Shown here in pieces: positions 37,534 through 49,975 of a stretch of DNA of 64,000 nt. Origin of the DNA: Aselliscus stoliczkanus (lineage: Eukaryota > Chordata > Mammalia > Chiroptera > Hipposideridae); the NCBI GenBank assembly GCA_033961575.1, contig CM066733.1, positions 140,852,421 through 140,916,420 of the forward strand, in the 5' to 3' direction. Under the pieces are notes generated by a model. That model had not been told where the DNA came from and did no database searches. It saw nothing but the letters and a program-made list of their open reading frames with translations. The position numbers and the translations under genes are program-made. Positions within the stretch are counted from its first letter, which is position 1. Each line of letters starts with the position of its first letter.

Positions 37534-37905
37534 ATAAATACCATATGATTTTACTTATACGTGGAATCTACAAAACAAACAAACAAACAAACAAAACAGA
37601 AACAAACTCATAATTACAGATAACAAGCAGGTGGTTGCCAGATAGGAGAGGGGTTAGAGCATGGGTAAAAGAAATGAAAGGGATTAAGAAACACAAATTG
37701 CCAGTTATAAAAACAAACACAGGAATGTAAAGTACAGCATAGGTAATATAGTCAATAATATTGTTATCACTATGTATGGTGCCATATGGGTCCTAACCGT
37801 ACTACACTGATCGTGGTCATTATTTCATAGGTATATAACTGTCTAGTCATTACATTGTACACCTGAAACTAACAGAATGCTGTACGTCAACTATAATTTT
37901 TAAAA
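37534..37905 (+). mobile_element. 3' segment of a twin-primed L1
   Basis: Starts ATAAATACCATATGATTTTA and runs through TACGTGGAATCTACAAAACA, GTAAAGTACAGCATAGGTAA and CATTGTACACCTGAAACTAA to an A-rich end. Plus orientation; partner of the inverted segment 37222-37533. Confidence 0.85.
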
Positions 37906-37914
37906 AACTTTTAG

Positions 37915-38354
37915 TTAGTGCCAGCCAAATGTCACATTGGATAGGAGTTGGCTTGGGATGCCAGCTCTTAGCAGCAGAGCCCCAGTTCAGATCCCACATG
38001 AGGGCCAGTGACGCTGCGCCCTCTAGAGCTAAGATGGTGAACAACAGCTCCACCTGGAGCGGGGCTGCCATGAATTGCCAGCGACGATGTGGGTTGCCGT
38101 GGGGCTGGCCGGCAGCTGGTGTGCGCTTTCCTGAGCTGTCGTGAGCCACCCTGAGCATCCGTCCAATGGCCGGTGAGCAACTGCCTCACCCAGGAAGAGC
38201 GCAATGATACCAACATGGGCCAGTGAAGCGACGTCCTCCACAACTAGACTGAAGAACAAAAAAGACAGCAACTTGTCTGTTCCGCTTCCCCGATTCCCCA
38301 ATGCTGTTCCCTCCCCCAATTCTCCAATAAAATCTTTAAAAAACAAAAACAAAA
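37915..38354 (+). mobile_element. Long tRNA-derived SINE
   Basis: Diverged full-length copy: AGTGCCAGCCAAATGTCACA head with CTCTTAGCAGCAG before the B-box (shared with 18938), body, and CTCCAATAAAATCTTTAAAA. It sits immediately after the L1 tail. Confidence 0.88.
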
Positions 38355-38439
38355 CTCCTAATGCACAAGCAGGTTGGGGAATCACTATTATACCTAGAAA
38401 ATTCAGTTGAGAGTTATTTGAGTTACATTTGAAGGAAAA

Positions 38440-38770
38440 GATGCCCAGAGAGATGGCTCAAGATAAGCAACGCAGCAAGAGAGGTGTCCCTGCCCCAGTC
38501 CTCTAGGCCTCCGGAAAGAAGACCCTGCTCACCAGCTTGTAGCGGACACCCCCAGCCTCCAGCAGTCCCTCATCCCACCCTCCTCACCGCTGTCCCTACA
38601 GCCGTTTCTCCTTCATACAGCTTACCCCCCACACACTATCACAGGACTCTCAGGGAGCCCTACCATACAGGGCTTAAGCGCCTTGAACCCTCAGATTTGG
38701 GCTACTTCTCACTTTAATAAAACCAGCCTTTCTCATGACTCTCACTTGTAGAGACTAAAATCAGAGCACC
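38440..38770 (+). other. C-rich block ending in a polyadenylation-like motif
   Basis: Pyrimidine- and C-rich sequence (CCCCAGCCTCCAGCAGTCCC, CTGTCCCTACAGCCG) finishing TTTAATAAAACCAGCCTTTC. An AATAAA near the end of a GC-rich few-hundred-base unit is typical of an LTR R region. No matching boundary or internal sequence was seen. Confidence 0.3.
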
Positions 38771-40339
38771 AAGTTCCTCTTGGATTCACATTTTTGTTTT
38801 ATTTCCATAATTACAGAAAGACAATAAATAGGGAAGATCCTATTCTTTAAATTCTAAGTTCCAAATATTATCACCTCTATAAAGCCTTCCCCCATCCCTC
38901 TCCCCTTCCTGAATTCCCACCAGGATGAACTATATTCACTACACTGCACACAGATTTCCAGAATTCCATTATAATCCTTACTTGATAATATCCTTTTTAT
39001 TTTCTCAGCTAGAATATGAGTTTCTTAAACTCAAGCGTTGTGAATTTTTAATCTTTGTATCCCAGCACGTATCACAATTTCAGTGGATAACTGAACCTCA
39101 AAGTTGTTTGTTAAATTAGCTGAATATATGAATCAAATACTGATTGTCATTTAGGGTTTTTTGGAGTTTTTAAAGGGTTTATTATTGCTTAATTGAGGAA
39201 AGGAAAGTAACAGAAATCCTTTCTAATGGCTAAAACCAAAATAAGGTTTTAAACAATACTAAAATTTGAGGTATAATGAAATTAATACATTTTTATTTTC
39301 AGGGCACTTTTCCCCTTTGTAACAGCAGATTACCTAAGAAGAGTAACTTTTGTTAAATTTCATTTGGATTACAACCTCTCTACATTCTCCACACCTAATT
39401 AGATTGATTCATTAATGAATTCTAAGTATATCTCTCTGAGAAATAATAAAACCTCTTCAAGCACAATCAAAAGAAAACATTATCAAGTGAAAATTTTAGA
39501 TGCAAATTTCTAAATAGGTTAAGTAAAAACTGAAGTCTGTGTAAAAATGTATACAAGCTCTGGGATAAAGTACTTTTTAATAAATGTTTTTTATGGACTA
39601 CTCTTTCATTGCAAATAAAACCTGAGATATTATCAAAAAATAATAAACATAAATAATCCTTTGACAAAATCATCAATCAATATTTTTAATACAATATTTT
39701 TACACAAAGAATGGTCATATGTATTAACTCAATTCTTCCTCATAATTATTATGAACTCGTAAGTGTTAACGTGGCACTTCGAACCAATGTCTTATTATAC
39801 AACATTCAGAATTTACACAACCTCAGAATTCAATAGAAGACATTTAGAATAGCGCTGAATCTGATATTACGGGAATGACAGTGTAATCCCCATAGTTATC
39901 TGTGTATATGAATCTGAATTAGTCCAGCTCTAGAATTGGTCTGTAAAACAACTGTAGCACTCATCTGATACACAGATTTTTAGTGATTTCAGTTAGTGAA
40001 GAAAGTAATATATTGGTAGTTTATGGCAAAAGACATGAACGTAAATGTTATATTAACTTATACCAAAGGTTCAAATACTTCACAAAATCTACAACTATAA
40101 CTTCCAGAAATTGCGGCAATGAGAGATCAAATGACGGTAAATCTTGTCTTTGCTCATGGAAACAGTATAGAGCTTTCTACAACTAAACCCGAAAAAGAAA
40201 ATAATTTCAGAGTCATCATTCCTCTGGTTCTCTATGATTTAGTTGCTAAAAGTCAGGATACCACTCTATGTTAATGTGACATTATGATTTAACATTTAAA
40301 AGCATGAAGGTCAGGGAACTGGAAATGTTAAGCTTCTCA

Positions 40340-40357
40340 CGCCAGTATATACTGGCG
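40340..40357. repeat. 18-bp perfect palindrome
   Basis: CGCCAGTATATACTGGCG is exactly its own reverse complement. It heads the GC-rich block described under 40358-40660. Confidence 0.9.
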
Positions 40358-40660
40358 ATTCGACAGACCCGAGCTAGCTGGACACAGCCCAGGATCTATT
40401 CTGGGCAAAAACTGAGGAAATCTCCCAAATTATGGAAATTCATATTTTTCTGGTGTTGACGTAACAGAACATTTTGATGCACTTGAGTTACAGACGCCCC
40501 ACCCCCAGGCTGGTGCTGGGGCCTACCGGAAGGCCCCCGTCAGACCCGACCTGCCAGACCCGACCTGCCGGCTGACCTGGTCTCCTTCTCGGAAAGCTGG
40601 AATCCCTCCGACCTTCCTCCCCTCGCTAAGCTCTCCATTGCCCAGCTTTCTACACATCCA
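40358..40660. other. GC-rich unclassified block with CAGACCCGA repeats
   Basis: CAGACCCGA occurs at 40364-40372, 40541-40549 and 40555-40563; the last two belong to a 14-base tandem CAGACCCGACCTGC. Nothing coding is recognised. A TATAAA follows downstream (near 40665). Possibly an LTR or a regulatory island. Confidence 0.35.
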
Positions 40661-41884
40661 ATGTATAAATCTTTTCCTCATTCATTCCCAAATCCCAAAC
40701 ACGCATGAGCACTCTCTTTACACAAAGAAACATATTGAATGAAGTATAAAGTCTCCACCACATGCATTATGTTTTCCTAAACTCCACGGAGTATGTCTGA
40801 CCGGTTTATGTTAATGCCTTCTCCAGCTTATTATTTTGTCTCCACGGGAACACCAAGGAACTCTTTTAAGATTGCACTTGCTCTACCACCTTTTGAGAGA
40901 AAAGCCTTCTGTAACTCTTCTTCACCACAGCATCAGCCTGCAACAGTAGTTTCTTTAATTTTGCCTAAAATTAGAATCTCACTCTGCTTCTAGGGGACAT
41001 GAACAAGTCATGTAAAAGCAGCAAATACTTTCATTTCAGCTTCCATTAACTTTCTGGCAAAGGACGAGGATCAGGTACTGGGGCAGATGGAATGAAAAAC
41101 TACAATAATATCTAGTCCTGGATTATTTTAGTTTTATAATTTAGTCCAGCACAACTGGTTTGGATACATGGCAGGTTGTGATTTGATACAAGTGTGGGAA
41201 AATAATGCTCTTCATTTTTATTAGAATGCGCTTCTTGATGATATTCTCAAACCTTTGTGTTGTTTTGTCTGAAACAACACATTAACTGAATGTAAGGCAG
41301 AGAGAACGTGGGCAGGGGGGTTAGAGACTGGTGAGAGAGGACTGGTTGGCCGAGTCTCAGCTCACCTCTCCAGCGGCTCCTCTGATGGTTCCTTTGCGTG
41401 GAGTAAGTTAGCATGGCCGTGCCCTTGAAACACTCTCACTTCCTAATGGATGAAACAAAGGACCAAGGTCATATCTAGGAGGCCTTTCTTCTACTCAGTT
41501 ATCTAATTAAAATTGGGTGCAACGTATTCACAAAATTTGGCTAGAAAATGAATGACAGCCCTACTGTAGTACGTGTCCATCTATCCTTTACTCTAACCCA
41601 GTCTTCACCAAGGCACAGTGCAAAGTAGAACCATGAGCGCAAATGGGTACTGCAAGGAGTTAGCTGAAGGCGGCAGCATGGCCGAGAATATATGGGGAAT
41701 ACTGCTATTATTTGGGGTCGGTGTGTGGCATAGTCTAATATTACACAAAACTGTTGTCTCTATGAATATACATATGTATATTGTTTTTAAGATCAATAAA
41801 GTTCATCTTAGTAAAAATGGAAAGGCAGAAGTAATTAAGCTACCCAAAACTGTTAGCGATCTTAAAGTTATACCTACTACTTTG

Positions 41885-42080
41885 TTCTAGGCACTTTATA
41901 CACTAGTCCTTATAACAACCCTAGAGGGATGCTCATCACCCCTTTTTGGAAAGGAAGGAACAAACTCACTGGGTTAAGTAATTTGTGTAAGGTTATATAA
42001 CAAGTCTATGGCAGAATTCGGTCTAATCTGGGTTTACCCTATTCCAAACATTTATTCTTTCCCCTGTACTATGGTGCCCC
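41885..42080 (-). repeat. MIR-like fragment
   Basis: GGCACTTTATACACTAGTCC, TATAACAACCCTAGAGGGAT and GGTTATATAACAAGTCTATG match the reverse MIR pattern in order. Confidence 0.6.
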
Positions 42081-42237
42081 TTCATGTTGCCCTCAGAATA
42101 GATGCCTTTTGTCTAAAATACAGATAGTAGTGAAAATACAGATACCACTTAAAGACAACTGGTAGTATCGTCTAATAACTTAGAATGTTGAGAACAATTT
42201 AAGGAATGAAATAAATATTGGAAAAGATTTACTATCT

Positions 42238-42645
42238 TTTATGGGTTGATTGTGTTCTCCCAAAATTTGTATTTTGAAGGCATAATCCCCAGTTCTTCAG
42301 AATGTAACCGTATTGGGAGAGAGGATTTTTACAACAGTTAAAATGAGGTCACTGGGTTGAGCCCTAATTCAATATGACTGGTGTCCTTATTAAAAAAGGA
42401 AATTTGGACAAAGAGGCACATAGAGAGAAGACGATATGAAGACATGGGGAGAAGACAGCCATCTACAAGCCAAGGAGAGAGGACTAGAACAGATCCTTTC
42501 TCATGGCCCTTAGAAGAAACCAACTCTGCTGACATTTTGATTTTGGTTTTCTGGCCTGCAGAACTATGAGACAATAAATTTCTATGGTTTAAGTTATCCA
42601 GTCTGTGCTACTTTGTAACACAGCCCTAGGAAGCTAATACATTAT
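42238..42645 (+). mobile_element. MaLR-type solo LTR (MLT1-like)
   Basis: TTATGGGTTGATTGTGTTCTCC, AATATGACTGGTGTCCTTAT, GAAATTTGGACAAAGAGGCA, CAGCCATCTACAAGCCAAGG, TTCTGGCCTGCAGAACTATG and AGACAATAAATTTCTATGG, ending GCCCTAGGAAGCTAATAC. This is the order of an old MLT1-group LTR. No internal region. Confidence 0.78.
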
Positions 42646-43039
42646 CTTAAAGGTATAAAGTTGCATGTTGATTTGTTTAATCTTCTTAAATAGTAATAAT
42701 GGATTATTTAAGAATTCAAAATTTTCACATCAGTTCTACTCCAACACAATCATTGTTCTCGCACAAAAGGTGATACGAAGATAAATTACAGTTTGTGCAG
42801 AAGGAATAAAAGAGTGGAGTAAAAACATGATAATTTGAACACTGAATTTATGGCCACTATAATCTAAGACTATAAAGCCTGATCCAGAGTTTTGTTGAGT
42901 AAGGACAAAATTTAAGATTTAAGGAAATTCAGAATGAAAAAATATTCTCAAAGAAAATCCTCATTTTAGCAAGAAAGATATAGGTTATACTCTATGTTTG
43001 TGATTCTGTATGTCTGTGTATATATGTGTATATATAAAT

Positions 43040-43097
43040 AATGTACACATATGTACATTTAAAGTCTGTATGTATATAATGTACACATATGTACATT
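43040..43097 (+). repeat. Duplicated dyad unit
   Basis: AATGTACACATATGTACATT is present at 43040-43059 and 43078-43097, 38 bases apart, within a TATA/TGTA-rich stretch. Each unit has TGTAC/GTACA arms. Confidence 0.85.
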
Positions 43098-43859
43098 AAA
43101 AATAATAGAAATAAACAACAAAATCAGGAATTACTTTGCAAAAAATTTTAAGAACATGCTGGAAAAACATCTACCTGCAAACTTTTAAAAATCAGTAGCG
43201 ACTTTTTCTCCTGCCTATAAAAGCAACAGCTAGAAAAATGTCAAAATATATGAAACAACTGTTTTTATATATTAACTAAGGTTGTGCAGGACTATACTTC
43301 CTGAGAGAAGGAATATAAACAAGGTAAACAATATGAATGCCATGGATTGCTGCCTGTAGGGAATTTCTAACCATGACACAGGGAAGGGATCCCAAATAGA
43401 TAAAGCCCAATGGTCTCATGATTGAGGAAATAGAAATCCAAATCTAGAATAAGGTGACTAGAACGTGTAGGGCCAAATTCCAGAGATGAGAAAGCCATAC
43501 AGAGAAAGAGGTCTACGTATAAATCTGTATAAAGGTCTCCTAGACTCTCTGGCTACATCCAATATGTGGATGCATAAGGGGGAATTTGCCAGAGCTATGC
43601 AAACAAATGGCAAGAAAAATACAGAGCTCACACAGAACTCAAACACATTTGAGTTTCCATCAAATAGAATGAGTAGACTTTTGTTTGACACATGGAACAT
43701 TCAGCAGAGAACCTAGAAAGATTGTAGCTTAGTCGTGGGGCTAAATTAGGCCTACAGTAAAAGTTATTATAAACCTTCAGGATAAACCTCAAAAGGAGTA
43801 AGCAAATCCACAAAGAGCTGCCAGAAAAAAAATTCCAAACTCTTTGAAACAATATAAAA

Positions 43860-44933
43860 CTAAAATGTCCATCATCCAAACAAAAATCAATAGATACAAA
43901 AGTCAACTTATTTCCTACATACCAGCAATGAACAATTGAAATTTTAAAACAATGCAACACATACAAACACACACACACACAAACCTTATGCATAAATCTA
44001 ACAAAATATTTACAGGGTCTGTATATAGAAAACTATAAAACACTAAGGAAAAAATCAAAAAAGACCTAATTCAATAAAGATAAATTCCACATTCATAGAT
44101 TGAAAGACTCAATATTATTAAGATGTCAATTCTTCTGAACTTGATCAATTCAAGCAATCCCAATCAAAAATGTAGCAAGCTACAATATTTTGTAGTTAAT
44201 AACAAATTGATTCTGAAATGTATACGAAAAGGCAAAGGTCCAAGAAAAGCCAACACAATACTGAAGAAGAAGAACGAAGTGGGAGAACAAATCACACTCC
44301 ACTATTTCAAGATTAATATAAAGCTACAGTCATTGACACAGTGTGATTTTGGTGAAAGAATAGACACATAAATCAGTGGGATAAATACAGAGCCCAGAAA
44401 AAACCCATGGAATGCAAACATACTCAACTGATTTTTTATAAAGGCAATTCAAAAAAGGAAGGATATTATTTTCAATAAATGGTCCTGGAACAATTGGATG
44501 TCTGTATACAAAAATACAAAAGAAATAAAAAGAACCTAGACACAGACCTTATATCATAATAAAAATTAACACAAAATGAGTTAGAGTCCTAAAATGCAAA
44601 ACTATAAAAATTTGAGAAAATAACATAAGAGAAAATCTAGGTGACCCTGGATTTGGGGATGAGAGTTTTTTGTTTGTTTGTTTTTGTTTTTTAAATTCAA
44701 AAACAAAAGCACAGTCCATGAAAGGAAAAAAAAAATAAGGTGGGCTTTATTAAAATTAAAAGTTCTGCACTGAGAAAGACATTGTTAAGAGAATTTGAAA
44801 AGACAAATCACAGACTGGGAGGAAATGTTTGCAAATCACATATCTCTTTAGAACTTGTACACAAAATATACAAAGAACTCTTAAAAGTCAACAATACGAA
44901 AACAAACAACCCAACTTAAAAAATGGAGAAAAG
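43860..44933 (+). mobile_element. L1 ORF2 fragment, 5' part
   Basis: AAAAGTCAACTTATTTCCTA, CCAATCAAAAATGTAGCAAG, AAAAGCCAACACAATACTGA, CCACTATTTCAAGATTAATA and CAATAAATGGTCCTGGAACA follow L1 ORF2 order on the plus strand, with frameshifts and stops. It is split by a SINE at 44934 and continues after it. Confidence 0.85.
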
Positions 44934-45371
44934 GGCCGGCCGAGTGGCACATTCATTAAGAGCTGGTTTGGGGATGCCAGCGGCCCCGGTTGGGATCCCA
45001 CATATGAGGGCCAGTGACACTGCCCTCTACAGCTAACAACAGCTCCACCTGGAGCTGGGCTGTGCGAGCCCCGGCAATGGTGTAGGCTGCAGCCCCTGCG
45101 GCAGTGGGCTGCCATAGGCTACAGTGAGTGGCCAGCAGCCAGCGTGAGCGGCCAACAGCTGCAGTGAGCGACACCCAGAGGCTAGCGACCGATCTGCCTC
45201 ATCCGGGAAGAGCGCAATGATGATACCAACATGGGCCAGTGAAGCAACGTCCGTCCCCCACAACTAAAGAACAAAAAGACAGCAACTTGTCTGTTCCCCT
45301 TCCCCGATTCCCAACGCTGTTGCCGTCCCCCAATTCCCCAATTAAAAAATAAAAGAAAATCTTTAAAAAAT
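44934..45371 (+). mobile_element. Long tRNA-derived SINE, full copy with TSD
   Basis: Inserted in the L1 above. Flanked by a perfect 15-base duplication AAAAATGGAGAAAAG (44919-44933 and 45372-45386). Ends CCCCAATTAAAAAATAAAAG, where the tail AATAAA motif is altered. Confidence 0.95.
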
Positions 45372-45386
45372 AAAAATGGAGAAAAG

Positions 45387-46000
45387 ATCTGAGCAGACAT
45401 ACTCAGATATAATATCTGTATATTAAAGAGGATATACTGATGGCAAATAAGTATATGAAAAGATGTTCAACATCGTTTTTTATTAGGGAATTGCAAATTA
45501 AAACAATAAGATACCATTACACAGCTATTAGAAACATTAAAATCCAAAAAACAAACAATGCCAATTGTTGATGAGACTATGGAGCAACAGGAATTCTCAT
45601 TCATGGCTGGCAGGAGTAAAAAATGCTATGGCACTCTGAAAGATAGTTTGGTAGTTTCTTACAATGCTAAATGAAATCTTATCACATGGCCCAGCAAACC
45701 CAACCCTAGGTATTTACACAACTCATCTGAAAACTTCCATCTACACAAAAACTTATCCATCGATGTTTATAGCAGCTTTATTCATAATCACCAAACCTGG
45801 AAGCAACCAAGATGTCTTTCGATAGGTGAATAGATAAACACACTGTGGTATATCCACATAATGGAATATTATTCAGCAATAAAAATAAAGGAGCTAACAA
45901 GCCACAAAAAGAGATGGCTAGATCTTAAATACATATTGCTAAGTGAAAGAAGCCTGCCTGAAAACTCTACATAATCGTATACTATATGGGTCTAATTATA
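45387..46000 (+). mobile_element. L1 ORF2 fragment, 3' part and UTR
   Basis: Continuation of the interrupted L1: AAGATGTTCAACATCG, ACCATTACACAGCTATTAGA, ATGGAATATTATTCAGCAAT and AGTGAAAGAAGCCTGCCTGA. Confidence 0.85.
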
Positions 46001-46869
46001 TTACCTTCTGAAAAAGGCTTTAAGTATGTAAGTCTGGAGTTCCCCGTGGGGAAGTCTAGCTTGGTAGGATCAGTTAGCTTGAAATAATAAAGCCAATACC
46101 TGAATAAAGCAAATCTAAGGGGAAGGAGAGAGAGTTAGAGAGCAAGTGAGGAGAGACTGGTCCCCATGCTACTTTTAGTTTGGTTATATGTTAATAATAA
46201 TTTCTTTTTTAAGCTAGTTCACATTGAGTTGCTATTACTTACAACAAAAGAATCCAAGCCAATCGGCTAATGTGATTTTATACTGTAATAAGAGGTATCA
46301 GGAAAGGAGCAGGTGCTATGAGAAAGAATAAGAAGGTAGTTTGGGAAGACAACAAGAGGAGACCTAACAAATAAACAGATGCCAGCCTGTAGCAGAGCTG
46401 AAGGGGAAGGTTTACCACCTGCCTCCTTCCATTCCACCCTATCCCCAACATGAAATAAACAACGTGCTCTAAACACACATAGTGGAGACAGGTTTTCCTG
46501 GAAAGGGCCCGAGTGTTGGGGTAAGGGCTAGAGATCTGGGCAGAACAGGTCCTCAGATGTCTATGGACCCACCCAACAGACCAGAAAGGTAAAAGAAAAA
46601 GGCAGCACCATTCAGGAAGAAAACATACTAAAATATTTAACCCTGTAGTAAAGTTGTTTTTTGGGTTTTTTTTTTAACTTTGCTAATGATAGTGGACCTG
46701 GAGCCTGCTGATTCCCCAGCCATACATCCTAAAGAAAGACACTTTCCCCTCCACAAAATCTGCTAAATTACACGGTATCCCATGAGTGTCTTCCCATTTA
46801 GAAGAGATTTTGGATAAAAATAAGCAATTTCAACAGAAAACCAGCATAGCTGTCTATACTAATCAACAT

Positions 46870-47530
46870 ATCCTTAATTTATGAAAACGAATGGCCAACC
46901 AAGGATTACCATATATTTGAGAAAAATCTATAGTGTGAAAAAAAATGGTCATGAAAACACACCTGACTACAGAGGGAAAAAAAGTTAATGCAAGACAAAA
47001 AACCAACTTTAAACCAATTCAATTTAATGTCCTCAGAAATACTCAGGTACAAATTATATCCACACAGGAAGAGCAAGAAGTTCTGAAAAAAATAAATAAA
47101 TATAATAGAAAAATGTGGGAGATTAAAAAATATGATTGCCAAAAATGAAAAGTCCAGTGTAAGGACTAAATGATGGAATGACTAGCATAAAAAACCAGAT
47201 AGTGGTCTGAGAAACACAGGGAGGGAAATCCATCCAAACAGAAAAGATGGAAAATACCAGAGATGCTGAATATATACACAGGAGATACAATATATAGCTA
47301 ACAGACATTTCAGGGAAAAGAGCAGAGACAATAAAGAGGAGGAAATAAAGAAATACATAATAGAAAACTTCCCGGTGTTGAAAGAAACAATTCCCAGAAT
47401 TGAAAGAGCCAACCAATTGCCAAGTGATATAAACAAAAAACAAAACAAAAATTCAGATACATCCTGGTAAAATAACATAAAGAAAAGTTTACAACCTTCA
47501 AAAGAGAGAGAAAAAAAACACACAGATTGC
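46870..47530 (+). mobile_element. Old L1 5' region, first part
   Basis: AACCAACTTTAAACCAATTC, GGGAGGGAAATCCATCC, GAAAACTTCCCGGTGTTGAA and GATACATCCTGGTAAAATAA follow an older L1M-type 5' region. A long SINE splits it. Confidence 0.55.
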
Positions 47531-47966
47531 GGCCGGCCAACTGGCAAGTTGGTTAAGAGCTGGCTTGCGACGCCAGCGGCCCAGGTTCGGATCCCACACA
47601 TGAGGGTCAGTGACACTGCCCTCTCCAGCTAAGATGGTGAACAACAGCTCCACCTGGAGCTGGGCTGCTGTGTGTCCCGGGGACAGCATAGCTGCAGCCC
47701 CTGCTGCAGTGGGCTGCCATACGCTACAGTGAGTGGCTGGCAGCCAGCGTGAGCAGATGGAAGCTGGTGTGAACTGCCAAGAACCACTGTGAGCGGCCGT
47801 CCAGAGGCCGGCGACCGATCTGTCTCACCCAGGAAAGAATGCAATGATGATACCAACATGGGCCAGTGAAGCAATGCCCTCCACAACTAGACTGAAGAAC
47901 AAAAGGACAGCAACTTGTCTGTTCCCCTTCCCCAATTCCCCAATAAAATGTTTAAAAAAAAACAAA
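47531..47966 (+). mobile_element. Long tRNA-derived SINE, full copy with TSD
   Basis: GGCCGGCCAACTGGCAAGTT to CCAATAAAATGTTTAAAA. Flanked by a perfect 9-base duplication ACAGATTGC (47522-47530 and 47967-47975). Confidence 0.95.
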
Positions 47967-47975
47967 ACAGATTGC

Positions 47976-48340
47976 CTACAAAGAAATGGGCTTATTTTCT
48001 TGTCAGAATTATCAACTACAATGGATGCTAGAAAGTACAGCGGTAAAGCTTTTAAAAGGAAAATTATTTTGAGACTAGAATATTCTAATAAATGATCAAC
48101 CATGTTTGAGGGCAAAACAAAGGCGTCTTCAGACATTTAAGGACTCAGGTATTTTATCTCCCATTCACTGCCTCTTGAAAATTCTTTGAGGATACAATCC
48201 AACAAAACCATTAAGACATTCAAGAAAGAGGAACAATAGAATCCACAACAAGGCAACTAACACAGGAGGTCAATTAATACAAAACAAAACAAACAGTCCC
48301 AGATAGCTGTGCTCAGCTGTATATTAGTGAAAATTAGAAT
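47976..48340 (+). mobile_element. Old L1 5' region, second part
   Basis: Resumes the interrupted element: GGATGCTAGAAAGTACAGCG, TTTGAGGGCAAAACAAAGGC, TTCAGACATTTAAGGACTCA and CAAGAAAGAGGAACAATAGA, typical of L1M 5' sequence. Confidence 0.55.
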
Positions 48341-48734
48341 AGGAATCCCAATTCTTTTAGGAAAAAAAAACGTTTTCAAAAAGTATTTGATGTTTTCATT
48401 CATCAAATAGTGCAATTAAGCTAGGAAATTTTGAGGATCAATGTGTTTCTCGTTAAAAAAAAATTAACTAGAACTCTAGAACAAGTTGTAGAAGAACACT
48501 GCCATCCTAATAGGAAGTAAAACAAACTCGGGTATCATTTTAAGCAAAATTTGAGCATGATTGATAAACTAAAAAAGAAACACTTTTTCCTCCTAGTGGC
48601 ACAGGTTCTATGTCACAGAATTATATTTCCTTTTCTATGAGTCTACTTGAACTACTTAGTTCTGCAGTAAGTAATCTTTACGAATCATCACAGTAACGTA
48701 TGTTCCATTGTAAGTCCTTTCAATGCGTTAGCCA

Positions 48735-48840
48735 GTTTAGTGCTTTCAGCAACAGCACAGTGAGGCTAAGTGATTTGCCCAAGGTCACACATTGGTTAGT
48801 GAACCCAGGCATTCTGGCTCTAGAATCCTTGCTCCTAAAA
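48735..48840 (-). repeat. MIR-like fragment
   Basis: AGTGATTTGCCCAAGGTCAC followed by ACATTGGTTAGTGAACCCAG and TTCTGGCTCTAGAATCCTTG, the reverse MIR core. Confidence 0.7.
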
Positions 48841-49679
48841 ACACTGCCTACACCACTTCCCATAACTTTCTTGGTTAACTTAGAATTCTTAGAATCAACC
48901 TATCAATCTAAAATAAGAAGAGACAGTAACAATTACAAAACATAATATAAATCATATAAAACTTAACAATGTATGTTACAGATCTTATAATAAATACACA
49001 TAAAATTGTATATAATTTAAAATAATATAAAAATCAGCAGGGAGAGAGATATAATGAACTTGAGCTAAATTCCTCATATTTCGTAGCAAGTATCAAAGAT
49101 GATTTTATGGGTATACAGCAGCTGTCAATAGATATTGTCTAATTTTAATAAAATATAATTTATACGGTAACTCAGAAAATCTGAAAACAGAAAAGTTAAA
49201 GTTGACACATTGAGAAACAGCTTGTATAAGCAAATTACTGGGAACTTTGGGAGGAACATCAGAAAAGCTAAAAATAGAAAAGGAGGGGGGCTGGGAAGAC
49301 CTTGGTTTTTAACCATTTTAATTTTTTATTAAAAGTATCATATATTATTTTATTATGAAAAATAATTATATACTACTATCAATAGTATCATGTAAACAGG
49401 GGCATAAACCTAGGAGGGCGCCTTCCAGTGCTAGCATGGTAATGCAAAGGGCAGTAAGTGCTACCAGACCATAAAACCCAGTGGGGTACAAAAAGAGGAA
49501 AGGGGGATAATATACAGCATATTATAGGACACTCATCTTCTTTGCTGATTCTGTTTCCACATCATTGTGGACTAAATGGCCCATCTTTGTCATATAAACT
49601 TCTAGAGACATCATTTCACTGACTTTAGACGATCACTGAGTATCACTCACTCCAGCCAATCCTCTCTACCTTGCACATT

Positions 49680-49975
49680 TCCTCTAAAGAAAGGGCTGTT
49701 TACCTTCACATCACTAGCAGGAGTCCACATTGGTATGAACCCTTTCAGTGTATAATTTGGCAGTCCTCGTTGAAATGTAAAATAGGGCTACACCCTGACC
49801 TAATAATTTCACCTCTTAGAATCTACCCTACAGAAATACTTACAAATGCTCAAAGATAACTCTAGATACAAATGTTTCAATGAGGCTGTTTCTGTTTATA
49901 ACACAGGAAAACGGAAAACAATCTAAATGCCCATAGGCTCATGCAGACTATTTCGTGGCCATTTAAAAAATGAGA
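49680..49975 (+). mobile_element. Old L1 ORF2 3' fragment
   Basis: GGTATGAACCCTTTCAGTGT, ATTTGGCAGTCCTCG, TAATTTCACCTCTTAGAATC, CTACCCTACAGAAATACTTA and CAATCTAAATGCCCATAGG match the end of ORF2 in an old L1M/ME-type element. Confidence 0.6.

Noticed and set aside
47182..47616. Hydrophobic 144-codon minus-strand frame as a membrane protein
   Set aside because: It is the reverse complement of A-rich L1 sequence running into a SINE; Phe and Leu richness comes from poly-T-like codons.
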